From positions 4,704,001 through 4,768,000 of the forward strand of contig NZ_CP066356.1 in assembly GCF_023278185.1 (NCBI RefSeq): 64,000 nt of DNA, read 5' to 3'. The DNA comes from Bradyrhizobium elkanii USDA 76 (GTDB lineage: Bacteria; Pseudomonadota; Alphaproteobacteria; Rhizobiales; Xanthobacteraceae). Numbering within the stretch: position 1 is the first letter of the stretch; each line of letters begins with the position of its first letter. Of the stretch, positions 32,027 to 40,789 are shown piece by piece. Below the pieces are notes generated by a model, which made no database searches, was not told where the DNA came from, and saw nothing but the letters and a program-made list of their open reading frames with translations. A program made the translations under genes and the position numbers.

Positions 32027-32901
32027 TGGCACAGCAAGTCGTGAATGTCGGCGCCGTGGCCAATGACGGCACCGGCGATGCTCTCCGGACTGCGTTCCAG
32101 AAGCTCAACGCGAACGATACCGAGCTCTATTCGATCACGGGGTCACACACCGCGACGCTCGCGACCTATGGCACGGCCGCGACCAAGAATGTCGGAACGG
32201 CCGCCGGCAATGTGCCCGTGCTCGACGGCAGCGGCTTGCTCGATACGGCGGTCCTGCCGGCGCTCGCGATCACTGACGTCTTTACGGTCGCCTCGCAGGC
32301 CGCAATGTTGGCACTCGCCGCGCAAAAGGGCGACATCGCGATCAGGTCGGACCTGAACAAGTCGTTTGCCTTGTCGACCAATTCGCCGGCGACGCTCGCG
32401 GACTGGAAAGAGCTGCTGACGCCGACAGATGCGGTCCTCGCCGTCGCCGGCTTGACCGGCTCGATCAGTGCTGCGGCCCTCAAGACGGCGCTGGCGCTGG
32501 TTAAGGGCGACGTCGGCCTCGGCAACGTCGATAACGTCAGCGTCGCAGCGGCGCCGACCGATTATACGCCGAGCCTGACAAGCGACACGGGCGATTTCAC
32601 GACGGCCACGGCGACCGGCACCTATAAGAAACATCCGGACGGATATTTCGACCTTCACGCCGAGATCACGATCACGAACAAAGGGGCGGCTGACGGTACG
32701 GTGAAGGTCGGCCTTCCTGCCGGCATCACGCCGGCGGCCAGGGTTTCGGGATTTGGCGTCGATTTTGGTACGGGCACCATTTTGCGCGTCACCGGCGGAA
32801 TCGGAGCCGGCACGGTCAACATCGTCAATTTCGATCTCACGAGTGCGGCCAGAAACAACGTCAATCCGCTCGTGATCGATATCCGCTTCAAGGCCAGCTA
32901 A
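32026..32901 (+). CDS. Tail fibre-like protein
   Basis: Encodes 291 residues. It begins with the fibre attachment repeat (VNVGAVANDGTGDALRTAFQKLNANDTELYS), then a Gly/Ala-rich collagen-free shaft (GNVPVLDGSGLLDTAVLPALAITD) and a beta-rich C-terminal head (FDLHAEITITNKGAADGTVKVGLPAGI). ATG overlaps the J stop by 1 nt. It is a likely receptor-binding accessory of the tail tip. Confidence 0.8.
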   Translation: MAQQVVNVGAVANDGTGDALRTAFQKLNANDTELYSITGSHTATLATYGTAATKNVGTAAGNVPVLDGSGLLDTAVLPALAITDVFTVASQAAMLALAAQKGDIAIRSDLNKSFALSTNSPATLADWKELLTPTDAVLAVAGLTGSISAAALKTALALVKGDVGLGNVDNVSVAAAPTDYTPSLTSDTGDFTTATATGTYKKHPDGYFDLHAEITITNKGAADGTVKVGLPAGITPAARVSGFGVDFGTGTILRVTGGIGAGTVNIVNFDLTSAARNNVNPLVIDIRFKAS

Positions 32902-32915
32902 CGGGGGCATTTTCA

Positions 32916-35684
32916 ATGCAGCAATCGACAGGCATTCGCGCGCCGAACGTTCCGGTCGGCGCCGTCATCTCAGACTTTCTCGGTCTGCAGACGGACGGCA
33001 ACACCAAATCGCTGCGCCGTTTCACGCGCGAGAGCGTGCTAGGCAACCTGGATGCGTTGACGGCGGCGATGCAGGCCGGCGGTGGCATCGTGTTCGCGAC
33101 CAGGGCGCTGGCGCTGGCTGCGCTGGGCTACAACGCAAACCAGATGGCATGGGTGGTGCTCGATCCCGTTGCCAACAATAACGGCGTCTATCAAAAGATC
33201 GGCGCGACCGGCGTCGGGACGTGGGTCCGTGTCGCCGACCTGCCGTATTCGTTCTATCGCGCGATCGCGGCCGCCGACGAGAGCTCGGCAAACGCGATCG
33301 TCGCCACGAACGACAAGCCGATCGCGTCGCAGAATGCGCTCGTCGTCGTCAATGCCGTCGCGGACAATACCAGCAACGCGGTCACGGTCGCCTTCAACGG
33401 CGGCCCGCAGCTGCGCGTCAAGACCAACAGCGGCAACGATCCGGCGGTCGGCGGCATCAAGGCGAACATGCTGCTGGCCGGCTATATCGACAATGCGACC
33501 GCAACGTTTCGTCTGCTGTCCGACCAGGCGAGCTCGGCGATCCAGATCGCGGCCGAGACGGCTGCTGCTGGTGCCGTTGCCGCAAAGACCGCGGCCGAGG
33601 CCGCGCGGGACCTCGCCGTCCAGGCTGCCGACCTGGCCGCGACGGTCGGCGCCGGCGATGTCCCGACCGCTCCCTCGGTCGCCTTGGCGAAACTCTCGAA
33701 TTTCATCGTCAACCGGAAATACCTGATCGTCTCCGGCTACAACGATATCGGCGATGCGCCGCCGGCGATCTTTGTGCGCGTCGCGGCGGCACCGGCGCAC
33801 GGCGCGAGCTTCCGCAGCGCCGACAGGTTCATGCCGGACGGCAGCACGGATGCGGTGCATGGCGGCTATTGGGAATATGCCCGCTCGCAGGACCTCATGC
33901 TCGAGTATCTCGGCCGCCTCGAGGTCGACGCGGCGACCGATACCGCGACCCTCAACGCATGGGCGGGCGCGCTCGCGGCCGGCTACAAGCCGGCGCCGGC
34001 GCCGGCCAGGTCTCTCAAGGTCAACGGCCAGGTGGCCTTTACCAACCTGCCGGCCGGCACAGTGCTGGATTTCCGCAAGCTCAAGCTGAGCCAGCAGCAG
34101 CGCTTTGCGCAGATGGTCTATTTCAACGCGACAAACACGTCGCCGACTGTGATCGGCGGCACCTATCGAGGCTATGCGGCGCTCGAGCTGTCGCTCGATC
34201 CGAATACGCGGCCGTCGGAATACTGCTATGACGCGACGCTCGGCCCGTTCGATCCGGCGCACCCGGACGCGACATACAATCCGGAGAGCGGCGCCTTTAT
34301 CGGCGTTTCAGCTATCACGGCGGAGGGGTGCGGTAAGCTGACCGTGCTCGGCGGTGACTATCAGGGCTTTTCCGGCGTCGGGATCTATGCGCTCAACTGC
34401 AGCACGACCATCCGCGACGTCGATGGCCGCGGACTTGGTCCGCGCTGGGTTGTCGCCGGGAACCAGGGCGCGCATATGTTCTCGTTCGCCGCATGGTCCG
34501 GGACCGACAACGTCGACTGGGATCGCGTGCACGAATGGACCGGCTTTGACTGCGACGATTGGGGCTTCTGCGGCCTCGTCGCGGCCTGCAAGTTCATCTG
34601 CCATTCGCATCGCCATTTGCGGGCGCTGAGCCAGCATATCTGGTACGTGATCGAGGCCGATTATGTTCAGATCCACTCTTTCCACGTCGCCGGGGCGCCG
34701 CTGCATGGCGTCAAGATCACCTATGACAATTACGCCGGCAAGTTCGGCGGCGTGCTCTACACCAACGGCCTCAATGCGACGCCGGGCTTTCGGGTGCGCC
34801 GGTTCCCGCAAAAGGATCTCTGGGAGGCGACCGCGACCTTTACGACGGTCGATTTCGACACCGAGCTCGGCGCCGGCAAATGGAAGATATCGCCTCTGAT
34901 GCAGCGGCGCGGCGGCGTGATTCACGACATCACTGTCGACAGCTGCGGCTATGCGGTCAGTGGCGTCGTCAACAGCGATGACTATGCCAACAATGAATAC
35001 GTCGAGGGCATGATCATCCACGACATCAAGGTCCGCAACGGCACCGTCGGCATGCATCTAGAGCGGTTCGGGAAGAATACCCTGGTGCATTCCTGCGATA
35101 TCGACACGGTGACGGCGTCGGGGATCGAGCTGGTCGATTTTGCCGGCATCATCCGCGACCTCAGGATCGCCAATGCCGGCAAAAACGGCATCTCCGGCTA
35201 TCTCGCTGATGACACCGTGATCGAACGCGTCCGGTTTCAGGATTGCGGCCTGGCCGGCGCGACGACCGACGAAAAAATTCCGATCCTCGTTACCAATCGG
35301 GACGCAGGCACCTCGCGGCCGAGCGCCAACGCGACGCCGGCGCTGCGGGTGAGGGATTGCGCCATCAACTACACGGCGGGAGATGCGCCGGTAAGTCAGC
35401 TGATGTTGCTCGATACCTCGATCCAGGCGACGGTCGAGGGCCTGCGTACGACGGACACGCAGGCCACCCTGAACGTCACGGGCTCGCTCGTCCGCGGCCG
35501 GTTCAATGAGCGGCCGTTCACCAGCGGTGCGCAGAATCTGCCGAACATCGATCTCGGGCCGTTCACGGCGATCACGGCGTTCGATCCGGCGACGGCTGGG
35601 ACCTCGGAGTTTCGGGGGGCGATCGCGACGATCATTCAGACACTGCAGGCGTTCAACATCTTCAACGCCGATCCGAACCCGTAA
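32916..35684 (+). CDS. Tailspike with pectate-lyase-like beta helix
   Basis: Encodes 922 residues. An N-terminal virion-binding part (about 1-130) and helical trimerisation segment (AAKTAAEAARDLAVQAADLAATV, about 215-245) precede a large right-handed beta-helix region (about 350-800) with NTSPTVIGGTYRGY, GGDYQGFSGVGIYALNCSTTIRDVDGRG, VSGVVNSDDYANNEYVEGMIIHDI and SGIELVDFAGIIRDLRI repeats. This architecture is typical of polysaccharide-degrading tailspikes. Substrate unknown. The strong AGGGGGC-like ribosome site suggests high expression. Confidence 0.82.
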   Translation: MQQSTGIRAPNVPVGAVISDFLGLQTDGNTKSLRRFTRESVLGNLDALTAAMQAGGGIVFATRALALAALGYNANQMAWVVLDPVANNNGVYQKIGATGVGTWVRVADLPYSFYRAIAAADESSANAIVATNDKPIASQNALVVVNAVADNTSNAVTVAFNGGPQLRVKTNSGNDPAVGGIKANMLLAGYIDNATATFRLLSDQASSAIQIAAETAAAGAVAAKTAAEAARDLAVQAADLAATVGAGDVPTAPSVALAKLSNFIVNRKYLIVSGYNDIGDAPPAIFVRVAAAPAHGASFRSADRFMPDGSTDAVHGGYWEYARSQDLMLEYLGRLEVDAATDTATLNAWAGALAAGYKPAPAPARSLKVNGQVAFTNLPAGTVLDFRKLKLSQQQRFAQMVYFNATNTSPTVIGGTYRGYAALELSLDPNTRPSEYCYDATLGPFDPAHPDATYNPESGAFIGVSAITAEGCGKLTVLGGDYQGFSGVGIYALNCSTTIRDVDGRGLGPRWVVAGNQGAHMFSFAAWSGTDNVDWDRVHEWTGFDCDDWGFCGLVAACKFICHSHRHLRALSQHIWYVIEADYVQIHSFHVAGAPLHGVKITYDNYAGKFGGVLYTNGLNATPGFRVRRFPQKDLWEATATFTTVDFDTELGAGKWKISPLMQRRGGVIHDITVDSCGYAVSGVVNSDDYANNEYVEGMIIHDIKVRNGTVGMHLERFGKNTLVHSCDIDTVTASGIELVDFAGIIRDLRIANAGKNGISGYLADDTVIERVRFQDCGLAGATTDEKIPILVTNRDAGTSRPSANATPALRVRDCAINYTAGDAPVSQLMLLDTSIQATVEGLRTTDTQATLNVTGSLVRGRFNERPFTSGAQNLPNIDLGPFTAITAFDPATAGTSEFRGAIATIIQTLQAFNIFNADPNP

Positions 35685-35697
35685 TGTCCACATGCGA

Positions 35698-35780
35698 CTA
35701 TTTTCCGGTTGGAAACGTCCGGAAATAGACTACAACCCCACGGTTGCGCGGGTAGGGTGCCTCGTCGCTCCGGTACCCGC
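35698..35780 (+). terminator. Two hairpins after the tailspike gene
   Basis: First: CTATTTTCCGG (35698-35708) with CCGGAAATAG (35719-35728), one bulged T. Second: GCGGGTA (35748-35754) with TACCCGC (35774-35780). No clear T run, so these are attenuator-like rather than full terminators. They separate virion genes from the two secreted cargo genes in a 125-bp gap with no gene. Confidence 0.45.
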
Positions 35781-35809
35781 GTAGGGTGTGAAATGCTCGA
35801 AATTTTGAA

Positions 35810-36967
35810 ATGCCAAGAATAACAAGCTTTTTTCTTTTGGTTGTTCTGCTCGTCGCTGGCGCCGCTGTCCAGGCGGCGACAATGCCGCAGCCTTCGCAGG
35901 TCGTCAGCGATCGGCTCGTCGTCGAGACGGCGCGCCGAGTGCTGTGGAAAACTGATCCGGATTTCAGCCAGCAGCAGCTAAACGAGACCAGCGTCAAGGT
36001 CCGAGCCTTCATCGAGAACATGGGCGGTGAGGCCTGGTATCGGAACTACCTCAAGCGCTTCGGCTATCCGCAGAATCCGGCGGAGAACATGACGCCGGCG
36101 CTCGTCGACCTGCACGGTGAGCATCTCGGCGTCTACTACATCCACCCGCCGCGGATCTCGTCGGAGACTATGACCGGCGTGATCTGCAACCTTGAGAAAA
36201 TGAACATTTCGCTGCATGCGCTTTGCGCATTGGAGAACCGCAACGCTGCAATGATGTTCAACGACGCGCAGGCGCTGGAAAAATTCCATGAGCTCGCGCG
36301 CTGGCTGCTTGCCAATCAAAGGGACGGCCGTTTCGAGTGGACCACGGATTTTCCGGAGCGCGACCAGAAGGCGCCCTGGATCTCGGCTCTGACGCAGAGT
36401 TTCTCGATCTCGGTGATGCTGCGGGAATACCAGTTCGATCACGACCCGGCTTATCTCGATGCGGCGACCAAGGCGCTCGCCTGGCTCCGCAGGCCGGTCC
36501 AGCAAGGCGGTATCGCCTCGCGCATGCGCAAGGGCGTCTGGTACGAGGAATATCCGTCTGCTGGCAATCCGAGCCACGTCCTCAACGGCCACATGTGGGC
36601 ACTGTTCGGCATCTGGGACTATTATCGGGCGACAGGCAGCAAGATCGCGCGGCAGATGTTCGATGACGGCATCACAGCGTTGCGGGCTGAGCTCGATAAG
36701 TACGACGTCGGTTACTGGTCGGTCTACGCGCAGACCAACCGCGTCGACATGGTGACCGGCCAATATATGCAGTTCATCGTCGGGCAGCTCCGCGTCCTCT
36801 ACGCCATTACTGAGATCCAGCGGTTCAAGAAAGTGGCCGATCGTTGGGAGCGCGCGCAGCAGCAGGATCTGCTGTTCGCACACAATGCTGCCGTCGAGTA
36901 TCTGAAAGCCAATCCGGCCGCGAAGGACGTGCGGGACAGCAACGCGCAGATCCGGCGCGCTCGCTAA
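35810..36967 (+). CDS. Secreted D-glucuronyl C5-epimerase-like protein (phage cargo)
   Basis: Encodes 385 residues. Sec signal peptide 1-23 (ITSFFLLVVLLVAGAAVQAA). Residues about 190-345 match the C-terminal domain of D-glucuronyl C5-epimerases: ISALTQSFSISVMLREYQFD, YLDAATKALAWL, GVWYEEYPSAGNPSHVLNGHMWALFGIWDYYRATG and DVGYWSVYAQ, with the EEYPS and LNG motifs of the alpha/alpha barrel. Such enzymes invert C5 of uronic acids in polymers (glucuronate to iduronate). Not needed for virions; co-expressed with a second secreted protein. It probably alters host surface polysaccharide, so as a lysogenic conversion or anti-superinfection factor, or aids release. No clear Shine-Dalgarno. Substrate unknown. 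Confidence 0.78.
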   Translation: MPRITSFFLLVVLLVAGAAVQAATMPQPSQVVSDRLVVETARRVLWKTDPDFSQQQLNETSVKVRAFIENMGGEAWYRNYLKRFGYPQNPAENMTPALVDLHGEHLGVYYIHPPRISSETMTGVICNLEKMNISLHALCALENRNAAMMFNDAQALEKFHELARWLLANQRDGRFEWTTDFPERDQKAPWISALTQSFSISVMLREYQFDHDPAYLDAATKALAWLRRPVQQGGIASRMRKGVWYEEYPSAGNPSHVLNGHMWALFGIWDYYRATGSKIARQMFDDGITALRAELDKYDVGYWSVYAQTNRVDMVTGQYMQFIVGQLRVLYAITEIQRFKKVADRWERAQQQDLLFAHNAAVEYLKANPAAKDVRDSNAQIRRAR

Positions 36968-36978
36968 AGGTAGTGACC

Positions 36979-37182
36979 ATGAAGCGCGTTGCACTCGTAA
37001 TTTTGCTCCTCAGCTCCGTCGCGGTTCGGGCCGAGGATCGATCGGCGGTCGCGTCGAGCTCCAGTAGAGATGCCAAGCCAAGCATTCCTCAATGTCCTGC
37101 GGGTTGGTCTATCGTCCACGACGGCCATCGCATTCGATGCGCGAAAGAGCTGATCGATCCGACATATACGCCGGACCATTGA
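36979..37182 (+). CDS. Small secreted protein coupled to the epimerase-like gene
   Basis: Encodes 67 residues from ATG 36979 with AAAGG 8 nt upstream. Residues 1-18 form a Sec signal peptide (VALVILLLSSVAVRA). The mature part is short, with two Cys (IPQCPAGWSIVHDGHRIRCAKEL) that may form a disulfide. It starts 11 nt after the epimerase-like stop, so they are co-transcribed. Function unknown; a partner or inhibitor of the upstream protein is a guess from position. Confidence 0.62.
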   Translation: MKRVALVILLLSSVAVRAEDRSAVASSSSRDAKPSIPQCPAGWSIVHDGHRIRCAKELIDPTYTPDH

Positions 37183-37366
37183 CAGGGTGCGGGCGTTAGT
37201 TCGCCTTCGCAGTTTCTAGCCTTAAATCGTCATAGCGTCTGAGACGCCGTGCGGCGCGTGCCTGAGAGGCCGCCGCGCGGCGCAATGCCGTTTCCGCACA
37301 TTCCCGACTTTTCAACCGCGCGGCGAGAGGAACGTATCTCCGCGCACTCAACCGTGAGGGCCTCAC
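37183..37366. other. Intergenic region before the ParA-like gene
   Basis: About 180 bp without a credible gene. It contains GCGTCT-G-AGACGC (37235-37247) and GC-rich short repeats. I see no clear promoter. Confidence 0.5.
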
Positions 37367-38035
37367 ATGATTCCGCAAGTCATCATCGTCGGCGCCGACA
37401 AGGGCGGCGTCGGAAAAACGTTTCTGTCGCGCGTGCTGCTCGACTACCTGCGTGACCGTCCCGGCAAGGTGCAGAACGTCAAGGCGTTCGATACCGAGGC
37501 TCCGGGCGGCATCCTCAAGCGTTTCTTTCCGCAGTTCGCCGAGGTCGTCGACCTGACCAAGTCGGACGGCCAGATGCGGGTATTCGATCGGCTCAAGCCC
37601 GACCAGCTGACGCTGCTGGATATCCGCGCGAGCCAGCTGACGCCGACGCTCGAATTGCTCGGCGAGATCGGCTTCCTCGACAACGTCAAGGCCGGCAAGC
37701 TGCGGATCACGGTCCTGCACGTGATCGGCTCGACGCAGGCCTCGTTCGACGAGATCCGCGCGATCGCTGGCCTGGTCGATGGCGCGCGGCATTCGCTGGT
37801 CATTAATCACATCACGGACGCGGAATTCCTCGGCCTTCCGGTCGAGACCAGGGCGCTGCCGGTCATCAACATCGGCAAGCTGAACGATCGCGCCGCTGAG
37901 CTCGTCGACAGCGCCGGCGTCTCCTTCTCCGATTTCGTCCAGGATGAGGGCAAATCGCCGGTCATGCGCGGCTTTGTCCGCAGCTGGCTCAAGCGGGTGT
38001 CCGCCGAGCTCGACGCGGCCGGGCTGATCGACTGA
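37367..38035 (+). CDS. ParA/MinD-type ATPase, orphan
   Basis: Encodes 222 residues. A deviant Walker A, ADKGGVGKTF (10-19) with the signature lysine K12, and a short IDIR/TEAPGG region place it in the ParA/MinD/CobQ family. The switch region is atypical and no long DNA-binding C-terminal helix is obvious. No parB or parS-like repeats flank it; the only ParB-like domain in the prophage is fused to the methyltransferase at 7231-9132. It lies between cargo and lysis genes. Possible roles are partition of an extrachromosomal phase or spatial control; unproven. Confidence 0.78.
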   Translation: MIPQVIIVGADKGGVGKTFLSRVLLDYLRDRPGKVQNVKAFDTEAPGGILKRFFPQFAEVVDLTKSDGQMRVFDRLKPDQLTLLDIRASQLTPTLELLGEIGFLDNVKAGKLRITVLHVIGSTQASFDEIRAIAGLVDGARHSLVINHITDAEFLGLPVETRALPVINIGKLNDRAAELVDSAGVSFSDFVQDEGKSPVMRGFVRSWLKRVSAELDAAGLID

Positions 38036-38079
38036 TCGGGCCTCGTTCCAGTTTCCATCTCACACATTTGGGGCAAGCA

Positions 38080-39306
38080 ATGCTCGATCTGCATGGAATT
38101 TCGCGGGCCGCGTTCGATCTGATCGTCGCGGCCGAGGTCACAAGTCAGGCCTTCTATAACAAGCATTACCGGACCGTCCTCGAGCATCCGAGCGACAACT
38201 CGGGACCGACCGGCGCGATCGGTTACGATTTCGGCACGCAGTCCGCTGCGCAGATCCGCGCCGATTGGAGCGGGCGCGTAAGTGACGCCATGCTCAAGGC
38301 GCTGGTCGGCGCCGCCGGCCTGCGCGGCGACAAGGCGGCCGCATATTGCCGCAAGACGCGCGGGCTGATCGACATCCCTTGGGACGTCGCGCTCGACGTG
38401 TTCTCCAATCACGACGTGCCGCGCTATCTCGCGATCTGCCGCCGGCTGCTGCCGGGCTTTGACGAGCTCTCGCCGGATTGTGCCGGGGTCATCCTGTCGA
38501 TTGGCTACAATCGCGACGCTTCCGGCTTCAACAAGCCCGGCCCGCGCTGGACCGAGATGCGGCAGATCAAGGCGGCGATCGGCTCCGGCGAGCTCGCCAA
38601 GATCCCCGGCCTTATCCGGTCGATGAAACGGCTGTGGCCGAATGAGCGCGGCGTGCGCGATCGGCGTGACGACGAGGCGGCACTGTTCGAGCGAGGGCTG
38701 ATGGCCGCGCATCCGCTCGAGGCGGCGAAGCTGCCGACCGTGCCTGCGCCGGTAGATCCCGACCAGGTCGCACACGTCCAGGCCAGGCTGCGCGAGCTCG
38801 GCTATTTCGATGTCGGCCAGGTCGACGGCGAGCAGACGCCGCAGGGCCGGACCGAGGGCATGATCCTGGCCTATCGGAATGAGCACGGCCTGCCGCTGAC
38901 GCCTGCGATCGACGACCAGTTGCTCGCCGAGCTCGCCAAGCCACAGGCGCCGCGCCGTGTCGCGGAGACGCGGGCAGGGGCGACCGTCGAGGATCTGCGC
39001 GAGCAGGGCTCGCAGACGATCGCGCTGACCGACCGCGCCAAGCGCTGGGCCGGCAAGATCTTCGGCGGCTCGAGCGGCCTCGGCGGCGCTGGCCTGCTTG
39101 CGTGGGTGACCGATCGGGCGACGCAGGTCTCGGCCGCAAAGGACGCGGTCGGCGGCCTCGGCCTGACGCCCGGCGCGATCCAGGCGATCGCGATCGGCGT
39201 CGCTGCCCTGATCGTCGTCGCCGGCGTCGGCGTCCTGGTCTGGTTCGTTGCCGACACGCTCGAGCAGCGCCGTATGGCCGACTACCGCGGGGGGAAACAC
39301 GCATGA
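38080..39306 (+). CDS. Endolysin: pesticin-like muramidase with PG-binding domain and C-terminal membrane helix
   Basis: Encodes 408 residues from ATG 38080. Residues 1-195 resemble lysozyme-like (pesticin/T4-type) muramidases: catalytic Glu19 in VAAEVTS, TGAIGYDFGT (about 50), LSPDCAGVILSIGYNRDAS. Residues about 225-285 are a peptidoglycan-binding domain (QVAHVQARLRELGYFDVGQVDGEQTPQGRTEGMILAYRNEHGL). A Gly-rich segment and a membrane helix (IQAIAIGVAALIVVAGVGVLVWFVAD, about 365-390) end it. It hydrolyses glycan strands. The C-terminal anchor is unusual for an endolysin and may keep it inactive until holin action. Confidence 0.85.
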   Translation: MLDLHGISRAAFDLIVAAEVTSQAFYNKHYRTVLEHPSDNSGPTGAIGYDFGTQSAAQIRADWSGRVSDAMLKALVGAAGLRGDKAAAYCRKTRGLIDIPWDVALDVFSNHDVPRYLAICRRLLPGFDELSPDCAGVILSIGYNRDASGFNKPGPRWTEMRQIKAAIGSGELAKIPGLIRSMKRLWPNERGVRDRRDDEAALFERGLMAAHPLEAAKLPTVPAPVDPDQVAHVQARLRELGYFDVGQVDGEQTPQGRTEGMILAYRNEHGLPLTPAIDDQLLAELAKPQAPRRVAETRAGATVEDLREQGSQTIALTDRAKRWAGKIFGGSSGLGGAGLLAWVTDRATQVSAAKDAVGGLGLTPGAIQAIAIGVAALIVVAGVGVLVWFVADTLEQRRMADYRGGKHA

Positions 39307-39704
39307 GCTTGGTCGTCGCAATCCTCATGCGCCTGGCCGGCGTTGCCGGCGTCAAGCTCTCGCAATTCGCCGCCGGCGCGCTGTTCGCCGGCGTCCTGGC
39401 CGTGCTCGCCGGCGGCGCTGCGGTCGCTGCCGGCGCGCATCTCTACAACGCCGGCTTCAGCTCGGCGGACGCCAAATGCGAAGCGGCGCAGGTCGCTGAG
39501 CAGAACGCGCAGCTGCAGGCGCGCCTCGCCGAAAAGGATCGCCAGCTCGCTTTCGCCAACGGTCTGCAGCAGCGCGATGCCATGCGTGCCGCGGCGGCCG
39601 AGGAGAAACTCAAATCCAACCAGGGGGCAATCGATGCAACGCCGGCCAATCCTAACAAGTGTTTTCCTCGCGATGCTTCTCGCCGGGTGCGTGGGGTCCG
39701 GTAG
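39303..39704 (+). CDS. Inner-membrane spanin (Rz-like)
   Basis: Encodes 133 residues from ATG 39303: N-terminal membrane anchor (about 10-45, GALFAGVLAVLAGGAAVAAGAHLYNAG) then a coiled coil (KCEAAQVAEQNAQLQARLAEKDRQLAFANGLQQRDA). This is the i-spanin pattern. It overlaps the endolysin gene by 4 nt, and the o-spanin gene begins inside its 3' end in another frame. Joins the membranes at the end of lysis. Confidence 0.8.
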   Translation: MSLVVAILMRLAGVAGVKLSQFAAGALFAGVLAVLAGGAAVAAGAHLYNAGFSSADAKCEAAQVAEQNAQLQARLAEKDRQLAFANGLQQRDAMRAAAAEEKLKSNQGAIDATPANPNKCFPRDASRRVRGVR

Positions 39705-40017
39705 CGTCGACAGACTGCAGTCTCCGCCTCCGGACGCGCCGAACATTCCGGCGCTGCCGGCCGACGTCGCCGCCTGCGAGCGGACGCCGGTCGATACGCC
39801 GGATCGCGACCTCAATGCCGGCGAGATCGAGCGGCTCTGGAAAACCGACCGCGCGGCGCTGGCAAAGGTCAACGGCTGCCTACGCCGCGCTGTCTGCCAA
39901 TACCAGGACGTGCGCGAAGGCATCGGTCGCGTCGAGGGCGTGGCCTGCGAGAGCACGGCACCGGCGGAAAGGCCGGCGCCTCGGTTCGGCCTGTTCAAGC
40001 GAAAGAAGGCGAAATGA
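39634..40017 (+). CDS. Outer-membrane spanin lipoprotein (Rz1-like)
   Basis: Encodes 127 residues from ATG 39634, overlapping the Rz-like gene by 71 nt in a different frame. GGGGG precedes the start by about 7 nt. A lipobox (FLAMLLAGC, Cys19) marks a lipoprotein, and a Pro-rich segment follows (SPPPDAPNIPALPADVAACERTP), typical of o-spanins. At 127 residues it is longer than many. Together with the i-spanin it disrupts the outer membrane. Confidence 0.8.
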   Translation: MQRRPILTSVFLAMLLAGCVGSGSVDRLQSPPPDAPNIPALPADVAACERTPVDTPDRDLNAGEIERLWKTDRAALAKVNGCLRRAVCQYQDVREGIGRVEGVACESTAPAERPAPRFGLFKRKKAK

Positions 40018-40391
40018 GCGGCGACGACACGGCCAGCGTAAATGCTGCCTTGCTCCAAATGGCCGCCAAGATCGGCGGCCTCGAGTCGACCGTCTCGACG
40101 CTACTGCAGACCTGGCAGCGGATGGAAGAGAAGGCCTCGGAGGGCCGCAAGGATCTCCACCGGAAGGTTGACGACCTGCGAGCCGACATGACGGCGATGG
40201 GCGCGCAGGTCGCGACGGCGACGAAGGACATCGCCGATATGAAGCCGACCGTCCAGGCCGTCCAGAATGTGCGAGTGCAGGCGACCGGCGTGCGAAACGC
40301 TAGCCGTTGGCTCTATTGGGTTGCTCTCGGTCTGAGCGGCGGCGTCGGCTGGATCGTGACCAACTTCGTCGACATTCACGTCAAGCACTGA
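40014..40391 (+). CDS. DUF1515-like coiled-coil protein with C-terminal membrane helix
   Basis: Encodes 125 residues. Coiled coil (about 10-85: LQMAAKIGGLESTVSTLLQTWQRMEEKASEGRKDLHRKVDDLRADM) ending in one membrane segment (SRWLYWVALGLSGGVGWIVTNFVDI, about 96-119). Resembles rhizobial DUF1515 phage proteins. Its location in the lysis cassette suggests a holin/antiholin or pinholin-like function, but this is positional inference. Confidence 0.68.
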   Translation: MSGDDTASVNAALLQMAAKIGGLESTVSTLLQTWQRMEEKASEGRKDLHRKVDDLRADMTAMGAQVATATKDIADMKPTVQAVQNVRVQATGVRNASRWLYWVALGLSGGVGWIVTNFVDIHVKH

Positions 40392-40789
40392 TGTTTCGCA
40401 TCGTTGTCGTCGTCGCGCTCGCGCTGATCTGCTCGAGCGCCGCGACCGAGGCGCGGCCACGCCTGGCGCGCGCCTGGCCGGCGCCGCAGGTCCTCGGCGC
40501 GCGGCCGCACGGCTGCCCGCATGCGTTCTGCGGCTGCGGCGCCAGCCTGTATCTATTCGGCCGCATTATTCCGCGGCTCAACCTGGCGGCGGCCTGGTTC
40601 GCTTTCCCGCGAGCCCGGCCGGCGCCGCGCATGGCGGCCGTGCGCCGGCATCACGTTTTCGTCCTGGTCGAGCAACTCGAGGCCGCGATCTGGCTCGTCC
40701 ACGATTCCAACTCCGGCGGCGGCCTGACGCGCCTGCATGCGCGATCGCTCGCCGGCTTCATCATCGTCGATCCATCGGAGGCAAAATGA
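40391..40789 (+). CDS. Secreted CHAP/NlpC-like small protein
   Basis: Encodes 132 residues from ATG 40391 with a signal peptide (FRIVVVVALALICSSAATEA). The mature part has clustered Cys (HGCPHAFCGCGASLYLFG), NLAAAWFAF, a His-rich RRHHVFVLVEQ and LHARSLAGFIIVDP, the arrangement of small rhizobial CHAP-like proteins (Cys near the N-terminus, His in a beta strand). It may be a secondary wall peptidase in lysis. Catalytic residues are assigned by pattern only. Confidence 0.65.
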   Translation: MFRIVVVVALALICSSAATEARPRLARAWPAPQVLGARPHGCPHAFCGCGASLYLFGRIIPRLNLAAAWFAFPRARPAPRMAAVRRHHVFVLVEQLEAAIWLVHDSNSGGGLTRLHARSLAGFIIVDPSEAK

